Source of the DNA: Neurospora tetraspora
Taxonomy: Eukaryota; Ascomycota; Sordariomycetes; Sordariales; Sordariaceae
Reading direction: 5' to 3'
Assembly: GCF_033439725.1 (NCBI RefSeq)
Contig: NW_026944385.1
Span: 4,187,001 to 4,251,000, forward strand
Length of the DNA stretch: 64,000 bases
Shown: piece after piece, positions 11,576 through 23,415 of the stretch
Position numbering within the stretch: position 1 is the first letter of the stretch
Layout of the letters: the number at the start of each line of letters is the position of its first letter
Position numbers and translations under genes: made by a program
Notes under the pieces: model-generated
Seen by the model: only the letters and a program-made list of their open reading frames with translations
Told to the model about the DNA's origin: nothing
Databases searched by the model: none

Positions 11576-13220
11576 AGAGTACATGACCGTGGGTAGCGTG
11601 GGACATTCGCTTTGTATCATTTCTGGTTTTTCCTTTGTTTTGCATTTTTGGTTCGCTTTGCAGTTCATTGTTTCTGTCCGTTATTCTCATCAGTTAGTTA
11701 TCATTTATCTTGTAACAGTACTACAGCAGGACTAATAATAGCACATTGCATCTTTGTTTAAAACTGGTAGTTCCTTATGAAGTGACCTGCGCCTCTTTTC
11801 GTTTTCTCCATGCCCCTTAACGAGTGGAAACCTTCCTCTCTTGACCTGTGCGAACTTATTATCATGCCCTCTTCTCAACTATGCCGGACACTCGGTTTCC
11901 GCTGCAACTGGAAGTCCTGGATCTCAACAACTGTCTCTCACTGCTGAGACTTTACCTCCAGGTTCCAATGGCCCCATATCACGCGCCAAGAAGAAGTTGA
12001 AATCTGTTAGCGATGAAGAACCTCAATGTCCTTCAATGATTCATTCGAAGACTGGATAACCTTATTCCCTTTGACGATGCCGGAGATGGCTTGATTTGCC
12101 CAATTAATAGGGCGCAAAACTGAAAGAGGTCGTTGGTTGAGACAGAAAAATACCCTCTGCTTTCAAGTACATCTCGGTCTCCAAGTCCCGAAGTCTTGAT
12201 TGAGCAAAGAAAAGAAAAAGAGAACATTTGCGATATTAATAAAAGCAAAGGACAAAAACGCCAAAGGACAAAAACGCAAAAGAGATATGTCTTTTCTTTT
12301 TTCATTCTTTTTTTCATTCTTTCTTTTTCTTTTTCTCTTACGTCGCACATCGTCTTTTTCTCCCTCTCTTTTGTTCCCATTTTATTCAGGTAGGAAGAGT
12401 TCGGGCGTCAAGCAAATGGCAACCTCAGAGGTCTGGAGGCTTCTATTTTTTACTACTCGTGCCCTCTTAATAACACTTTACCCCTTGAAGCCTCTTCGAC
12501 ATTGTCTAGTACGTGAGATGTTTTCTCTCCAATTAGAAAAGTTGAACATAAAACGTTCCGGCGTTACCGAGTTTGGTAATTGGCTAGGGACTCAATGAAG
12601 GATTCATTCGGAAGTTTCCAAATTATTGTTTCGCAAGTGCTCGAAGTTCATTGCTTGATTGTTCTTAATACCGGAGTGTCTTCATGTTTATGAACACAAG
12701 GGAACAGACATTACGATGACACTCAAACTCGCCCAAGGGACATCTTGACAGTTCACGGCGGGAGCAGGCCAGTCATCCCTCCAGTCTTCACGTTGTCTGA
12801 ACGTTGTCCACGTTGAGGGCTGCAAGTGTCTTATGCCAACGACATTTAGAAATGACAACAGGAGGGATCTCGAATAGATGAAAAATGACAACATAAGGTA
12901 CGTTGAGCAGCAAGCAGGCAAAATATGTTTCAACTAAGTAACACGAATATATAGGTAGTAACTATAACAAGAAAACAGCACCCTTACGAAGTCTTCCAAT
13001 ATGCACTGAAAGAGTAGTAGGTAAAGGGCACACAGAAGGGGGTATGACTATGGGGGATATGAGTCGCGTCTATCGCTCCGCGGCTCCATGCACGCACTTT
13101 CCATCCGCTGGCTGGCTCCCATGTACAAAAAAGTTGAAACCATCCGATAAAATAACCAAAAAAAAAAGGAACCAAGACACCCCCAATCCAAACCTATCTC
13201 GCTCGTCCTCCAGCATCAGA
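11576..13220. other. Intergenic region between converging genes, with a pyrimidine-rich tract
   Basis: 1.6 kb with no recognisable gene. About 12290-12372 on the + strand is almost pure T/C (TTTTTCATTCTTTC type), and its overlapping open frames are low-complexity artefacts. Confidence 0.6.
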
Positions 13221-15782
13221 TCAAGCGCTTCCTTTCCTCTCTTTCTCCTTCTCTTTCCCCTGGCCCTGAACCTGCTCACTTGACGTTGTCCTCTCCATAT
13301 CCACATCCGGCCGCTTCTCCTGCTCCTGCTTCACCTGTACCGGCACCGTGACCTCCTTGTTCGCAATGGTCACGGATGGTGGTGACTTCTCTTTCCTCTT
13401 CCCCTTCTCCTTCTCCTCATCTTTAACATCCGACGACCTCTTCCTCTTCGTCGCCGAGCTTCGTCTAGTGCCCATATAAAAGTCATAACGATCCGGGAAC
13501 AAAATGATATTCGCCATCCTAGCGACCTCAGCCTCAGCCCGGCTGACGGGTGTGTTAGACACGCCGCTGATGGTCTCCGCCGAGCTGGGCTTGGCGGCCT
13601 CATTGGTGCTCCCGCTAGTCGCACCCTCCATCTCAACATCCATATCATCATCCACCTCCTCTTCGCCATCATTGCTAGAATTGCTCGTCGGCGTGGGCGC
13701 AATATCAAAGGGCGCCAGACCCATGGCCTGCAGCCCCGCGGGGCCGCCGACCTCGGCAATCTCCGTCTCGCCCGGCCTTCCAGAGTGCGACGCCTCGCTG
13801 CCTAGACCGCTTCCCGTAGAATCGAAGTCAGGACCGGGGTGTCCGCGCTGGAAGGTCTTGCGCTGGCGGGCCAAGTACAGCGCGTTGGTCTGCGTGAGCG
13901 GCGCGGCGGGGACGTAGACGAGAATTGAGACTGGTTTGGAGCCGACGGGTGTTTCGTCATCGTCATCTTCTTCTGTCCGAGGTGGTGGTGTGGGTGCGCG
14001 GCTCGCCATGGTGTGGGGGTTGGAGGTGATGTGGTATGCCAGGTCCGGGTGCCAGACGATGTAATCACCTGTTTGCAGGGTGGGAAGCGTGGTGAGCGTG
14101 CGCCGGAGGTGCAGGTGCGGGTGCCAGAGCTCGGTGAGACGCTGGGCGTGGCCGGGGACGGCGCCGTGGATTATGGTGCTTTGCTCGGCGTCCAGGGACC
14201 AGTTGGATGCGTCGAGGAAGGCCTCCCACTCGGGACCTTCGCGCCGCTCGGGCGGCGGGTTCTTGGGCGAGAAGAAGGGACGGAGAAGGAAGTAGGCGGT
14301 GGCTAGCTTGGGGCTGGGCAGCAGCCGTACCATGCCCGGGTCGATGGTGCTGAGAGCCACGATGCCCTGGTACATGCGGAAGATGCTGCAGGCACCGTAG
14401 CCGTTGTAGAGATCCGGGGTCGCGGTGACGCGGTAGGTGGGATCCCACGGGTCGTACTTCTCCCACTCCCCCTTGAAGACGGCATCGTAGGTGCCTCCGC
14501 GGCCGTACCCGTCCGACTCCCACCGCTCAAGACTGCCGTTGTCGACCTGGGCGATGACGGTAGAGGATGCGAAGTCGCCAAGGAGCTCCATTGCAGCCTT
14601 CTGGGCCTCTGCGGCGGCAGGGTTCTCGCTGGCCTTCTTCTCGGCGGCATCGGGGCCCACTCCGCCGATGTTGGCGCCGTGAATGCGCAGACGATCGGCG
14701 TAGGCAATGGGGAAGCGGGTGACCATGCGATCGTCGGCATCATTGTCCCAAAGCGACATGGCAAAGCGCTGTGCTTGCAGCACCTTGGGGTGCGCGCGCG
14801 TGCGCACTTGGGCAGGCGTCCAGAAGAAGTCGAAGCATGTTGGATCTTGGGGAATGGGATCTTTGAAGTCGTGCTTGGTTTCGAGGTACTTGACAGTCTC
14901 GTCTATGGCCTTTTGCGCATCGGCATGGGGTACGACGCCGCGGATGACGCCAAGACCGTAGCGCTTGAGGTCGCGGGCGAAGTCTGCCTTTTTGGAGGGG
15001 GTCGAAATCTCGGCAAAGTCGATGCTGGGAGTGATTGACGAACCGCGCTGTGCAATGTTCTTAACCTCGTCGCGCAGTGCAGCTATCAGACGGGCCCACG
15101 AAGCCTCAAGCTCCTTTTCGTGGCCGGCCACGAGAGTGCGCTTGATCTGGGCAAAGCGACTGGGAAGGGGGACGGGCTCGGTGCCGTAAAAGGAGAGCAC
15201 GGGCGGCTCCATGTCGTCGCCGGCAGGGGAGTTGCTGGCGTTGTGTTCTTGGGTGGCTTGGGTGACAGCCGGAGAACCGCTGCTTCGGGGGCGGCCAATG
15301 TTATTGTTGCTGAGGGAGCCGGCATTCTTAAGGTTCACCAGGGTGGCAGTCAGGGAGCGGTGCTTGAGCTTCGAGATCCTGCGGGGTCGTTGGAGATGGC
15401 TGTGTACCGCTGAGGTCCCTGTTAATAGCGCGGCGCTGAGGCTTCCGTTTCCGCTTCCGCCGCTTCCACTTCCACTTCCACTTGCAACCGACGAGGACAG
15501 GATAAACTCGGGCTCGCGCTGCGGAGACTGTGACTGGTTGTACCCCAGGTTGTGGTGGGTGCATAGCGTGTGCCGCTGGCCCCCAGGGCATTGGTCGCAC
15601 CGCCGGCGTGGCTCTTGGTATCCATTCACAGAGAGTCCCGACACAACCCCTGTCCCCTTGTCCATACCACCACCCGGACTGAAATTCGACTCTCGTGATG
15701 ATCTCGTTATCCTTGTGGTAGCCGGCGTCGAAGGTGTAGTCGGCGCCAGCACGGCGGCACCACCGGTTGTTGAAGTTGCCAT
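13221..15782 (-). CDS. DUF1479-family (2-oxoglutarate/iron oxygenase-like) protein with long extensions
   Basis: A single exon of 853 residues. Residues about 195-660 match the DUF1479 family: YGLGVIRGVVP, a DFFWTPAQVRTRAHP stretch, YADRLRIHGANIGGVG, VDNGSLERWESDGYG, YDPWDPTYRVTATPDLYNG, FRMYQGIVALSTIDPG, LLRPFFSP, GDYIVWHPDLAYHI and LARQRKTFQRGHPGPDF. Family members are predicted double-stranded beta-helix oxygenases; substrate unknown. Family proteins are usually 400-500 residues. Here there is an N-terminal Ser/Thr-rich extension with a Cys/His cluster (RRRCDQCPGGQRHTLCTHH, about 58-76), Ser-Gly runs, a Cys-free basic patch, and a C-terminal acidic then Lys/Glu-rich tail with the nuclear-signal-like TKRKRSS. 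In the VDNGS motif the residue two before Asp is Gln, where an iron-binding His might be expected. The extensions suggest a nuclear protein; that is inference. Confidence 0.85.
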   Translation of the reverse strand: MATSTTGGAAVLAPTTPSTPATTRITRSSRESNFSPGGGMDKGTGVVSGLSVNGYQEPRRRCDQCPGGQRHTLCTHHNLGYNQSQSPQREPEFILSSSVASGSGSGSGGSGNGSLSAALLTGTSAVHSHLQRPRRISKLKHRSLTATLVNLKNAGSLSNNNIGRPRSSGSPAVTQATQEHNASNSPAGDDMEPPVLSFYGTEPVPLPSRFAQIKRTLVAGHEKELEASWARLIAALRDEVKNIAQRGSSITPSIDFAEISTPSKKADFARDLKRYGLGVIRGVVPHADAQKAIDETVKYLETKHDFKDPIPQDPTCFDFFWTPAQVRTRAHPKVLQAQRFAMSLWDNDADDRMVTRFPIAYADRLRIHGANIGGVGPDAAEKKASENPAAAEAQKAAMELLGDFASSTVIAQVDNGSLERWESDGYGRGGTYDAVFKGEWEKYDPWDPTYRVTATPDLYNGYGACSIFRMYQGIVALSTIDPGMVRLLPSPKLATAYFLLRPFFSPKNPPPERREGPEWEAFLDASNWSLDAEQSTIIHGAVPGHAQRLTELWHPHLHLRRTLTTLPTLQTGDYIVWHPDLAYHITSNPHTMASRAPTPPPRTEEDDDDETPVGSKPVSILVYVPAAPLTQTNALYLARQRKTFQRGHPGPDFDSTGSGLGSEASHSGRPGETEIAEVGGPAGLQAMGLAPFDIAPTPTSNSSNDGEEEVDDDMDVEMEGATSGSTNEAAKPSSAETISGVSNTPVSRAEAEVARMANIILFPDRYDFYMGTRRSSATKRKRSSDVKDEEKEKGKRKEKSPPSVTIANKEVTVPVQVKQEQEKRPDVDMERTTSSEQVQGQGKEKEKERKGSA

Positions 15783-18682
15783 TGTGTAGGTTGTTGTTTT
15801 CCGTGTTACTACCTGACCATCGAGTTTCCTCTCTGTTGCTTTGCTTGTAACACTTGTGATATTGTTGTTCTTGGTGAGGATGCTGATGTAAGTAGTAAGG
15901 GTTGTCTTTGGGATAGAAGGTGTTAATCTTGTTGTCGTTGAAGTATCGTGTGCTTGTACAGCATCGAGTAGGGTGTATGTGTGAGTGTGTATGAGTGTGG
16001 GTGTACTTGAAGGTCAAGAGAGAGTGTGTGGGAGAGACGGGCTTCTTGTCTTGTTTCCTTTGTCGGAGACTTCTCTCACAACGGTGCGTGGTCCCAGTGG
16101 TGTGGATAACAGTCTCGGGCTCCAGTCGTTCCCCAGAGTCTCCAGTTTCTCCAGTCCCCAAGACTCCAAAATCCAGGCACCCCAGGTCTCGACGGGGTTA
16201 CCCCAGGGGGGGCGGCTAACGGCCAGCTAAAAAGCTAGGTCAGACCAGATGGGAGAACCTCGGCCGAATGGGGTATCGTGATCCACAATCCACCTCACTT
16301 GCTGACAGGGACCTCGCTCTGGACTCTCAACACTTGTAGTCCACCACTTTTCTCTTTGGTTCCAACCAACCGCGGGTTCCGAGTGCCGAAGGAGATGTTG
16401 ACAGAAGGGTAAAAAAAAAGGGGCGATCCAGGTGACTCTTGTGACTTGGGAGGGAGGGCACACGCCTTATTGGGGTGCTTGGTACTGTTTTATATGGAAT
16501 ATGATGGATCGGTATGCGTGTGGGATATGGTGGCATATGGATAAGAACGTGGTGGCAGTAGTGTAGGGAGCGTGGGCCGGGATGGCGCTGGGTTCTGGAT
16601 GGATCCAATCCGGGAGCTGGGCACGATGATCCTGTTCAGACTCAAGTATGTCTGCTGCAGTGTAGGGAGTTGCCGGACAGGCGAGCGGTAGCAATATAAG
16701 GGGCAGATGTTAATGGTAGATGTCGCTTTTTAGGCAAATATTGTTTCCCGAAGTCTCGCCAAACGGGCCAAACAGCTACAGCACCGAGCAAACAAGCACC
16801 TCGTGGCTCTCTCTACCTCTTACACCACAGAAGCTATTCTCAAGCAAAACAGCAGGAGCCTAGACGCCAACGAAGGCTGCGGCCACCACTCGGCGCATGT
16901 CTCTCCGCGTTAGTCCCGTTGCAAAGGTTACCATTTCGTAGTCTTGGTGCATCATGATCCGGTTGGCCGGGGCCCACGCTTGCCTTGTCTCGGGAGTTAA
17001 TGTTTCTGTTAGTGCCCTGGTCTACCTACCTAGAGGTAACCATAAGACTCCTCCAAACCCGAAAACGGTTGTTTTCAGACTCAGGAGTTAGGGGTGATTT
17101 CCAGTTTGGCCGAGATCAGAGCTCCATTTTCGTTTCCCCTTGCCAAACCCGGGACGAGTCCCCGTCTCAACAAGCATCGTGAGGTTGATGCAAACAATGG
17201 GAGAAGCCCGACTTTTCCTATCGGCCAGATTTGGGGAGGCGAGAATTTCGGTATCGCGGTTAGCTGGGGCCGTCTAGTAAGACCCTGGTAATGTAAAACA
17301 GGTAAGGTTTATTCGATTGTCCAGGTCAACGGGAACGGACACAAGATCTCAGCCCACTCACTACGTACTCCGACACCGCACGGTTGTACTTGACGGGAGG
17401 AAGGCACCTGGAGCAGAGAGTTTCATCGTTGGGAGCCTCGCCCGTTTGGCAGTTGCAGTTGGTGTCGTCGCCAATCCGCCAATGGGAAGCGGCGCGGGGC
17501 AGAGTTTGACAAGTCCAGCTCTTTCCTTTCGGGCCAGCCAAGCGCGACCTAGCGAGGGCTGCGAGGGCTGCGAGCGAGGGGTTGCGACTTTCCACTTTGA
17601 TAGGAACGATGGAAAGTTTGGAGAGTGTGTGGGGTTCAGCTTCCTTCCCGGGGAGCCGGGGTAATTCGTGCTCGGCGGGCTTCGCGGGCCACCTGAGTTC
17701 CGAAGTTCACCCAATTGGCTGCTCAAAGTGGATTTTGTCGGAATCACGGCTCCGCATCGCCTGAAGAAGAGTGGCACCGCCGCACGCCGGGCCGCTGTTC
17801 CAAGTCTCGGACGGATCCGAGTGCGAGATCGGGTGGCGACTCCACCAAAACATCCAATCCACAACACGCCATTGGTCGCTGGCCGGCCCTGCAAGCCAAG
17901 ATTTCCCTTGCACCAAAAAGTCAGGTACGTACCTGCGCCAGGCACCCTTCTTTCCCATTTGGTTTCGAAAACAATCCATTCGCAACGTCCTTCCATCTGA
18001 GCCTTCCTCAACTTCAAACCTCCAACCGTCACCCGCCAATTTTACTGCACCACGTTTTGGCCACTGGCATTTGGAAATCACATCCGTCTGCGAAGAAGGG
18101 TCTGAAGGCAATTTCCATGCTGATCAAACATTTCTTTCTTCCTCTTCCCGAAACTCACTCCGCCATCGCGGCTCGAGAACTTTGGGTTTTCAGGCCTCAT
18201 GAGCCTCTTCTTTCTACCGGCTGTTTGCAACAGTGTTCCCGCTTCACCTCAGCCGTTGACATGTTTATATCAAAGGATACTACCTTCACGGAGTATCCCC
18301 CCTCCATATCCGCGGTCTCATTGGCCAGTTAATGCTCCTTCGGCAGAGAAACTGCTTCACATCTCAGCCTTGCAGCTGACACTCGACATTATCCCCGTCT
18401 CACTTTTCTCACCTCCTCTTCTTCGGCTTGGGCCCTTCTGAGGGTCCTACATATCTGTGGTAGGCCGGATACCAGCCGACGAGCTGGTTAAGCCGCTATG
18501 GTCCCCCTATCTTTACGTTATCACCACCCACTCTGGCCGTCTCTTTGGTCTCCAAATATGCACAGAATACACAGTCTTGCCCGCGATTTCCGCCAGTTGG
18601 ATCATCCTGACTTGCCGTTACATGCCGTGTCCTATCACTTACCGACACCCGTCATTGCGCATTAATCCGTCATGAAAACCTG

Positions 18683-18696
18683 GTCGTGATCACGAC
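18683..18696. repeat. 14-bp perfect palindrome
   Basis: GTCGTGATCACGAC is its own reverse complement. It could be a dimeric protein binding site; no function is assigned. Confidence 0.6.
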
Positions 18697-20130
18697 TACC
18701 CAAGGGTTGCGGAGTTATATGACGAGACTGGACACTCACTCCGCCAGTCTCATTCATCATCATATCCGATATGAACCGGCCATATCCAAGTGCACATATG
18801 GTTGTTGCTACTACGAGGCAATCTTCGCTTGTTCATCGAAACATAGCTGTTTGATAACACCTGGACATCGTCAAAAAGGTTCTCCGGGCTCCTCACAAGG
18901 CCTCCGTTCTGAAAGCGTCACGGCATTCGGAAACACACACGCGACGGGACAGCTTCCCGTAGTCATGATTTGGTACCGACGGTATTCTCCGCTGAAACAG
19001 GACATCGTGAACGCATCCACGCATATGGCGGCCCTGCATAACCGCTTCAACCTTCCATTCAGGAGTCGCTTCATGAGACATGCCACACACTGGCTAGTTG
19101 CTGCTTGGTTCACTAGCCTATTGTTTACCTTGCCTCGCCTCACGGTTCTGTCAGTTACTATCAATTTGAAGTATGACGAACTCACCGTGGCAGAGTGGCG
19201 TGTGAGTGTCTCCAAACTTCCCGATCCCATCTGGGCCCATCAGGTCATCACCGCCTTCACTTGATATCCGAAAAGGGTAACATCCACAAGGCGTGGGACG
19301 CTCCGAGCTACCGCTTATCTACAAGCGCGGTGGACCGGGATAGGTCATGAGCTCGTGGTAATTTGTCCATCGATTTGCAGTAACATCCAACGTCGAAGCC
19401 GATCGCACAGTAGCGCCACTGGCAGATTCGATAAAATCCACGCTGCCACGAGGAACGAATGTCAAAGCTTCGACCTGAGACCCAACCAAAACCCTTCCAC
19501 GCTCCGACTGATGGAACCCCTGCCTTGCCAACCTTGGCCACATAACACCCCCGTCTCTACTTCATCTTCACTCCCGGGCCCTGGTTTCTTTTTCTCCACG
19601 GTCCACTCTTAACCCCCGTCCTCCGCATTATTCTCTGGGTCCCTTTCTTGCTGGCCTGTCACAAGACCCTGGTGAGGTGAATCGCGATACTGCCCTTCAT
19701 CAAACTGTTTGACATTCATTTTCCCCCCACGACTGTCACGACAGGTCACATACCCAATGAACTGGATATCAGCTATCATACCAACCTGCATACATCTTCT
19801 ATTTCAGAGACACAATCGTTGGTGTAACCACAAGCGGAAAGCTTATCGTGCCTTACTTCATCAACATTGCATCATCGGCTTTATAAATTGTCGCCCATCT
19901 AGCGTTAACCTGTCAAGACGAGCGTGGGTGGTGGTGGATCTACGCAGACTATCGAGCAACACCGGGAGCACGCGTCATTCCAGGTTCCAAGTTATCCCGG
20001 ATGATGCTATCTATGACTGGGCACGACAAGAGGTAGAATATGGGAGAAGTGATGTTTGAGCTACAGACGTGATCCATACGCGGGCAGGGAAGTGATGGAA
20101 GGGACTGAATGGACTTGAGACATGGACGGT

Positions 20131-20196
20131 GACCTGAACCTGAACCTGAACCTGAACCTGAACCTGAACCTGGACCTGGACCTGAACCTGAACCTG
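20131..20196. repeat. Hexanucleotide minisatellite (CCTGAA)n
   Basis: About eleven tandem units, with two CCTGGA variants near the right end. Confidence 0.95.
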
Positions 20197-20963
20197 GTTG
20201 ATGCGTAGTGGACTCGCTTTAGCCTGCCCCCAAAAATAGTAAGTAAGCATAAGGTGACTTGCATTGGAGAAGATATTTACCTTCCCTTTCTGGGCCGGGG
20301 AAGCTTGACTGGCTAATTTCCCAAAGAAGATGCCGAGGATGTAAGTGGGTAGGTATGTGATGGGATGAGGTTTGAATCTTTGATAGGTAGGTACGTATGT
20401 GCGGATGTTAGATGTCAGATAGGATAGACGTTGGGTTGGGGTTCATGTTGTTCCTTGCCGGGGATGAGCGGTAGGGATTGTTTGTGATACTGCGAGTGCT
20501 AGGGGAAGACACCATGGTGCCGGTGTAGATCACTCACGACACATACTATTGCCATACCCTATGACCGATTGGTCTTGAGTATGGAGATTGTGTCAATATT
20601 GATAAAAGGTCGTAGGATGAGGTACGAGTACCAGTTGACGAGTATCAGAGGTATTATATACCCGACCTCCTTCACCCTTTCGATTCCAACGTGGAAACTT
20701 GGCAAGTACATCTAGCTGACACTCGCCGTATCATTGTGCTTAGATTGTGCATTCCATTCAACAGCCATGTTATAAACCTCACGCTGGGCTCTTTAACCAC
20801 CCATCTCGTCGTAGGTGATAGTTTGAAACACCTGACATTTACCGTATCCGTCTCCCCGGCGCGGTGTTGAGTGGAGGTATAATCCGGTACCGAAAGTAAC
20901 GTACTACACGGTATGTACACGCATACCTCTACGCATGTATGTGAGACGGGTAAGGTCAATTCC

Positions 20964-20981
20964 AAAAAAAAAAAAAAAAAA
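20964..20981. repeat. Poly(A) run of 18
   Basis: Eighteen consecutive A residues about 155 bp from the 3' end of the first methyltransferase gene; a simple homopolymer. Confidence 0.9.
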
Positions 20982-21137
20982 CATCCATGTCTTCATGTCT
21001 ATCTAGACGCCATTTCCCGATGAATCGACCATATAGATGACAGTGAACATGGGAGAAAAGTAGGTATATAAAGCTCCCAACTACAGCGTCTACAACGCTC
21101 CCCCTGAATGTGTTCCTTTGCAACTGTCGTATTCCCT

Positions 21138-22531
21138 TTAAGCATCCAGCAGCGGCTTCTGGGCACGAACTATGCGCCACTTGAAGTTTGCGTGGACCTT
21201 GCACTCCTTGTACTCCTTTCGCAGAATGGCGGCGTATATCAGCGTCTCCTTCTCAGTCCAGCCCAAAACCGTGGGGCAGAAGTAGGTGAGGAAGCCCTCG
21301 ATATCCTGGGTTAGAAACGCGTAGTTGAAGAGGCCGATCTCCTTTTGCTTTTTGTCCACGGGCCAGGGCGAGACAGGGGCAAGGAGGTCCTCCACCTCGA
21401 TATTGGCGAAGCCTGCTTCCCTAATCCCATCGTCCATGCAGCCCGAATCGACCATATTCACGACCAGCCCAGTCTTTTTTCCAATCTCGGTCCAGATTTG
21501 GCCCCATTGATTAATGGCGCTGTCTGGAGGCATGGTGCCATCAAGACAGACCACGTTCACCTCGGCGTCGATGTGCTCGAGCCAGCCACCAGGTTTCATA
21601 CACCTGTACGCTTCCTTATATAGAGCGGGCCAATCCTTAACCACGGCGGTAAGCCAGCGAATATGGACGTAATCGAAGAAGTTTTCCTGGTAGGTCCAGG
21701 GCTTGGTCACGTCATCGATAACGAACCGGAGGTTGGGAGGAACCCAACTGGGCTGGATTGGTGAAATGTCGGTACCGTATACGTTACAATTGGGATGTTC
21801 ATCGGCGAAGTCAATCGCCCAAAGTCCTAAAAAAAAAGGATGTGATGATTAGTGACCCTTTCGCCTCAATGCGATGTCTACCTACTTTGTAGGTGGGCAG
21901 GGTGCTTGTTCCGTCCAACGTATTACATCAACTTACCAGTACCAGTGCAGACATCAAGTGCATTCTGAATGTCATCCTTGATGGGGGCCGTATACAGCTT
22001 TCCGTCCAAGAACAAAGTCATGAAATGGTGGAAAATATCCAGCATCTCATTGGCCTTATCGTCATTTGGACCCCTGAAATTGCGAAACAATCATTAGCCT
22101 CATATATCGTCTTGTACTTCTACTGCCTCTTAAACCAAACATACCAATATTCTTGATCAGTTACAGCATCACTGTGGTACGTACGACCTTTGATCGTACG
22201 ATATCTCAGAATGCTAGAGCTGATCGAGGCTGTTGAACTCTCGACATCGCTACCCAGGGTCGAGTCGGTATCATCATCAACCGGCTGCTCCTGTACGTGT
22301 GAGGCAATTTTTTTGTCAGCACTTGCCTATCAAGCGGCCTTGTACTCTGGTGGATGCCAGAAGAAAATTTGTGTAAAATCAACGAACCTGTTCGGCCCAA
22401 TGCGAGCCGGATAGGAGGCCAACGGGCTCTGAGGGTTCACCCGCGGGACCAGGAGTGGGCGACTTTTCCTTTCCTTTCGGCAATTTCGCCTCAGGTTCAG
22501 GTGATTGTGCCTTGTTGGTAGGAGAAATCAT
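21138..22531 (-). CDS. LaeA-like SAM-dependent methyltransferase, copy 1
   Basis: Exons in transcript order: 22388-22531, 22145-22290, 21937-22073, 21138-21826; 1116 nt, 371 residues. All introns are GT-AG. The SAM-binding motif I is [15 protein letters not shown], split by the last intron. It is followed by [16 protein letters not shown], the acidic motif [13 protein letters not shown], and the post-I block [13 protein letters not shown], which is the typical arrangement of fungal LaeA/class I methyltransferases. The N-terminus is a Pro/Glu/Lys-rich disordered segment ending before SGSHWAEQ, then [13 protein letters not shown]. LaeA is a nuclear regulator of secondary metabolism and development; paralogues like this are often of unknown substrate. 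It lies head-to-tail with a close paralogue 0.9 kb upstream and shares its first three exons almost position for position. Confidence 0.9.
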
Positions 22532-23415
22532 GACTGAAGACTGTGTTTGGTTTTGAGCTCAGCCTCCGAGTAATGAAATCTCGATTGTGCGTGGTTTTTC
22601 GTCCTCCGAGTGACAGCAATCCAGCAGATATATGAACGGTTGCCCCCTCGCTGAGCCCATAGTCCCTTGTGAGCCAGGAGCGGTCAACGAGCCAAGCGTA
22701 AAGGTAACATTGATCCTTTGAATATGGCCTGAGCCAAGATCAAAATCTCGTCGAGGCCTGTCGATGATACAAACGGGGTGTTCCACAGCAGTGAATTTGG
22801 CAATTCACAATTGGCTGCAAACATGCCAGCGACAGCTGCGACCACATGTAACCTCGGCAGAACCTCGGCAGACCCCTTATATGCAGTGCAACCAATGGCT
22901 ACCCCTGGGTATGTGGATTGTGTTGAAAATGATTGTCCGGCAAAGGGACTGGAGATGTGGGTTGCCAGATTGAAGATGCAAGGGGAAGAAGTCCAGGAAA
23001 TTCCACCAAGCCCTGTGGACTGGTTTATATACGGTGTACCGGGCTACCGATAAGGATAAGGAACATCGAATGTCTTCCATCCGATCTCTGGTCGCGTGGC
23101 GCCTGTCCAATTGCTCAGCGGTTGCAGTGGCTGTCAGCAACATCAGAGGAAAGGCGTGTGGACGGGTATCGCATGTGCGGCACGGGTAAGGCTGAAGGAA
23201 CAGCGGTGAACCTTGTTCATCAAGCGGACCGGACCAAACTCCGGACAAACCACGAAAAGGGACCGATGACGCTGGACGACGATCGTGATAAAGACATTGA
23301 TACTGAAGACCTCACGCAAGGAAGAGATACATGTACTGCGTATGCCCGATCCGCCATGTGCCCTGCACATTTCACCAACGCGCACCCGCCCTACTACCGT
23401 TATCTACCATCCACT
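22532..23415. other. Intergenic region between the tandem methyltransferase genes
   Basis: About 0.88 kb: promoter side of copy 1 and 3' side of copy 2. No separate gene was recognised. Confidence 0.5.

Larger units (their letters stand above)
15783..21137. other. 5.3-kb region with normal composition and no convincing gene
   Basis: The part next to 15782 is the leader/promoter of the DUF1479 gene and has a GT-rich run at about 15968-16012. Open frames up to about 220 codons exist (for example 17361-18032 minus, 17715-18332 plus, 18686-19264 plus), but they overlap on both strands and lack domain-like composition. The region holds a 14-bp perfect palindrome, a hexamer minisatellite and an 18-A run, listed separately. 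It may contain long regulatory sequence or an untranslated RNA. Confidence 0.5.

Noticed and set aside
17361-18032. 223-codon minus-strand open frame in the gene desert
   Set aside because: It overlaps equally long frames on the other strand and has no domain-like pattern or conserved start context.
18686-19264. 192-codon plus-strand open frame
   Set aside because: No recognisable domain, and an equal-sized frame exists on the opposite strand; not supported as a gene.
20131-20196. Hexamer array as an interstitial telomere
   Set aside because: The unit is CCTGAA, not the fungal telomere unit CCCTAA, and the array is far from any chromosome end signal.
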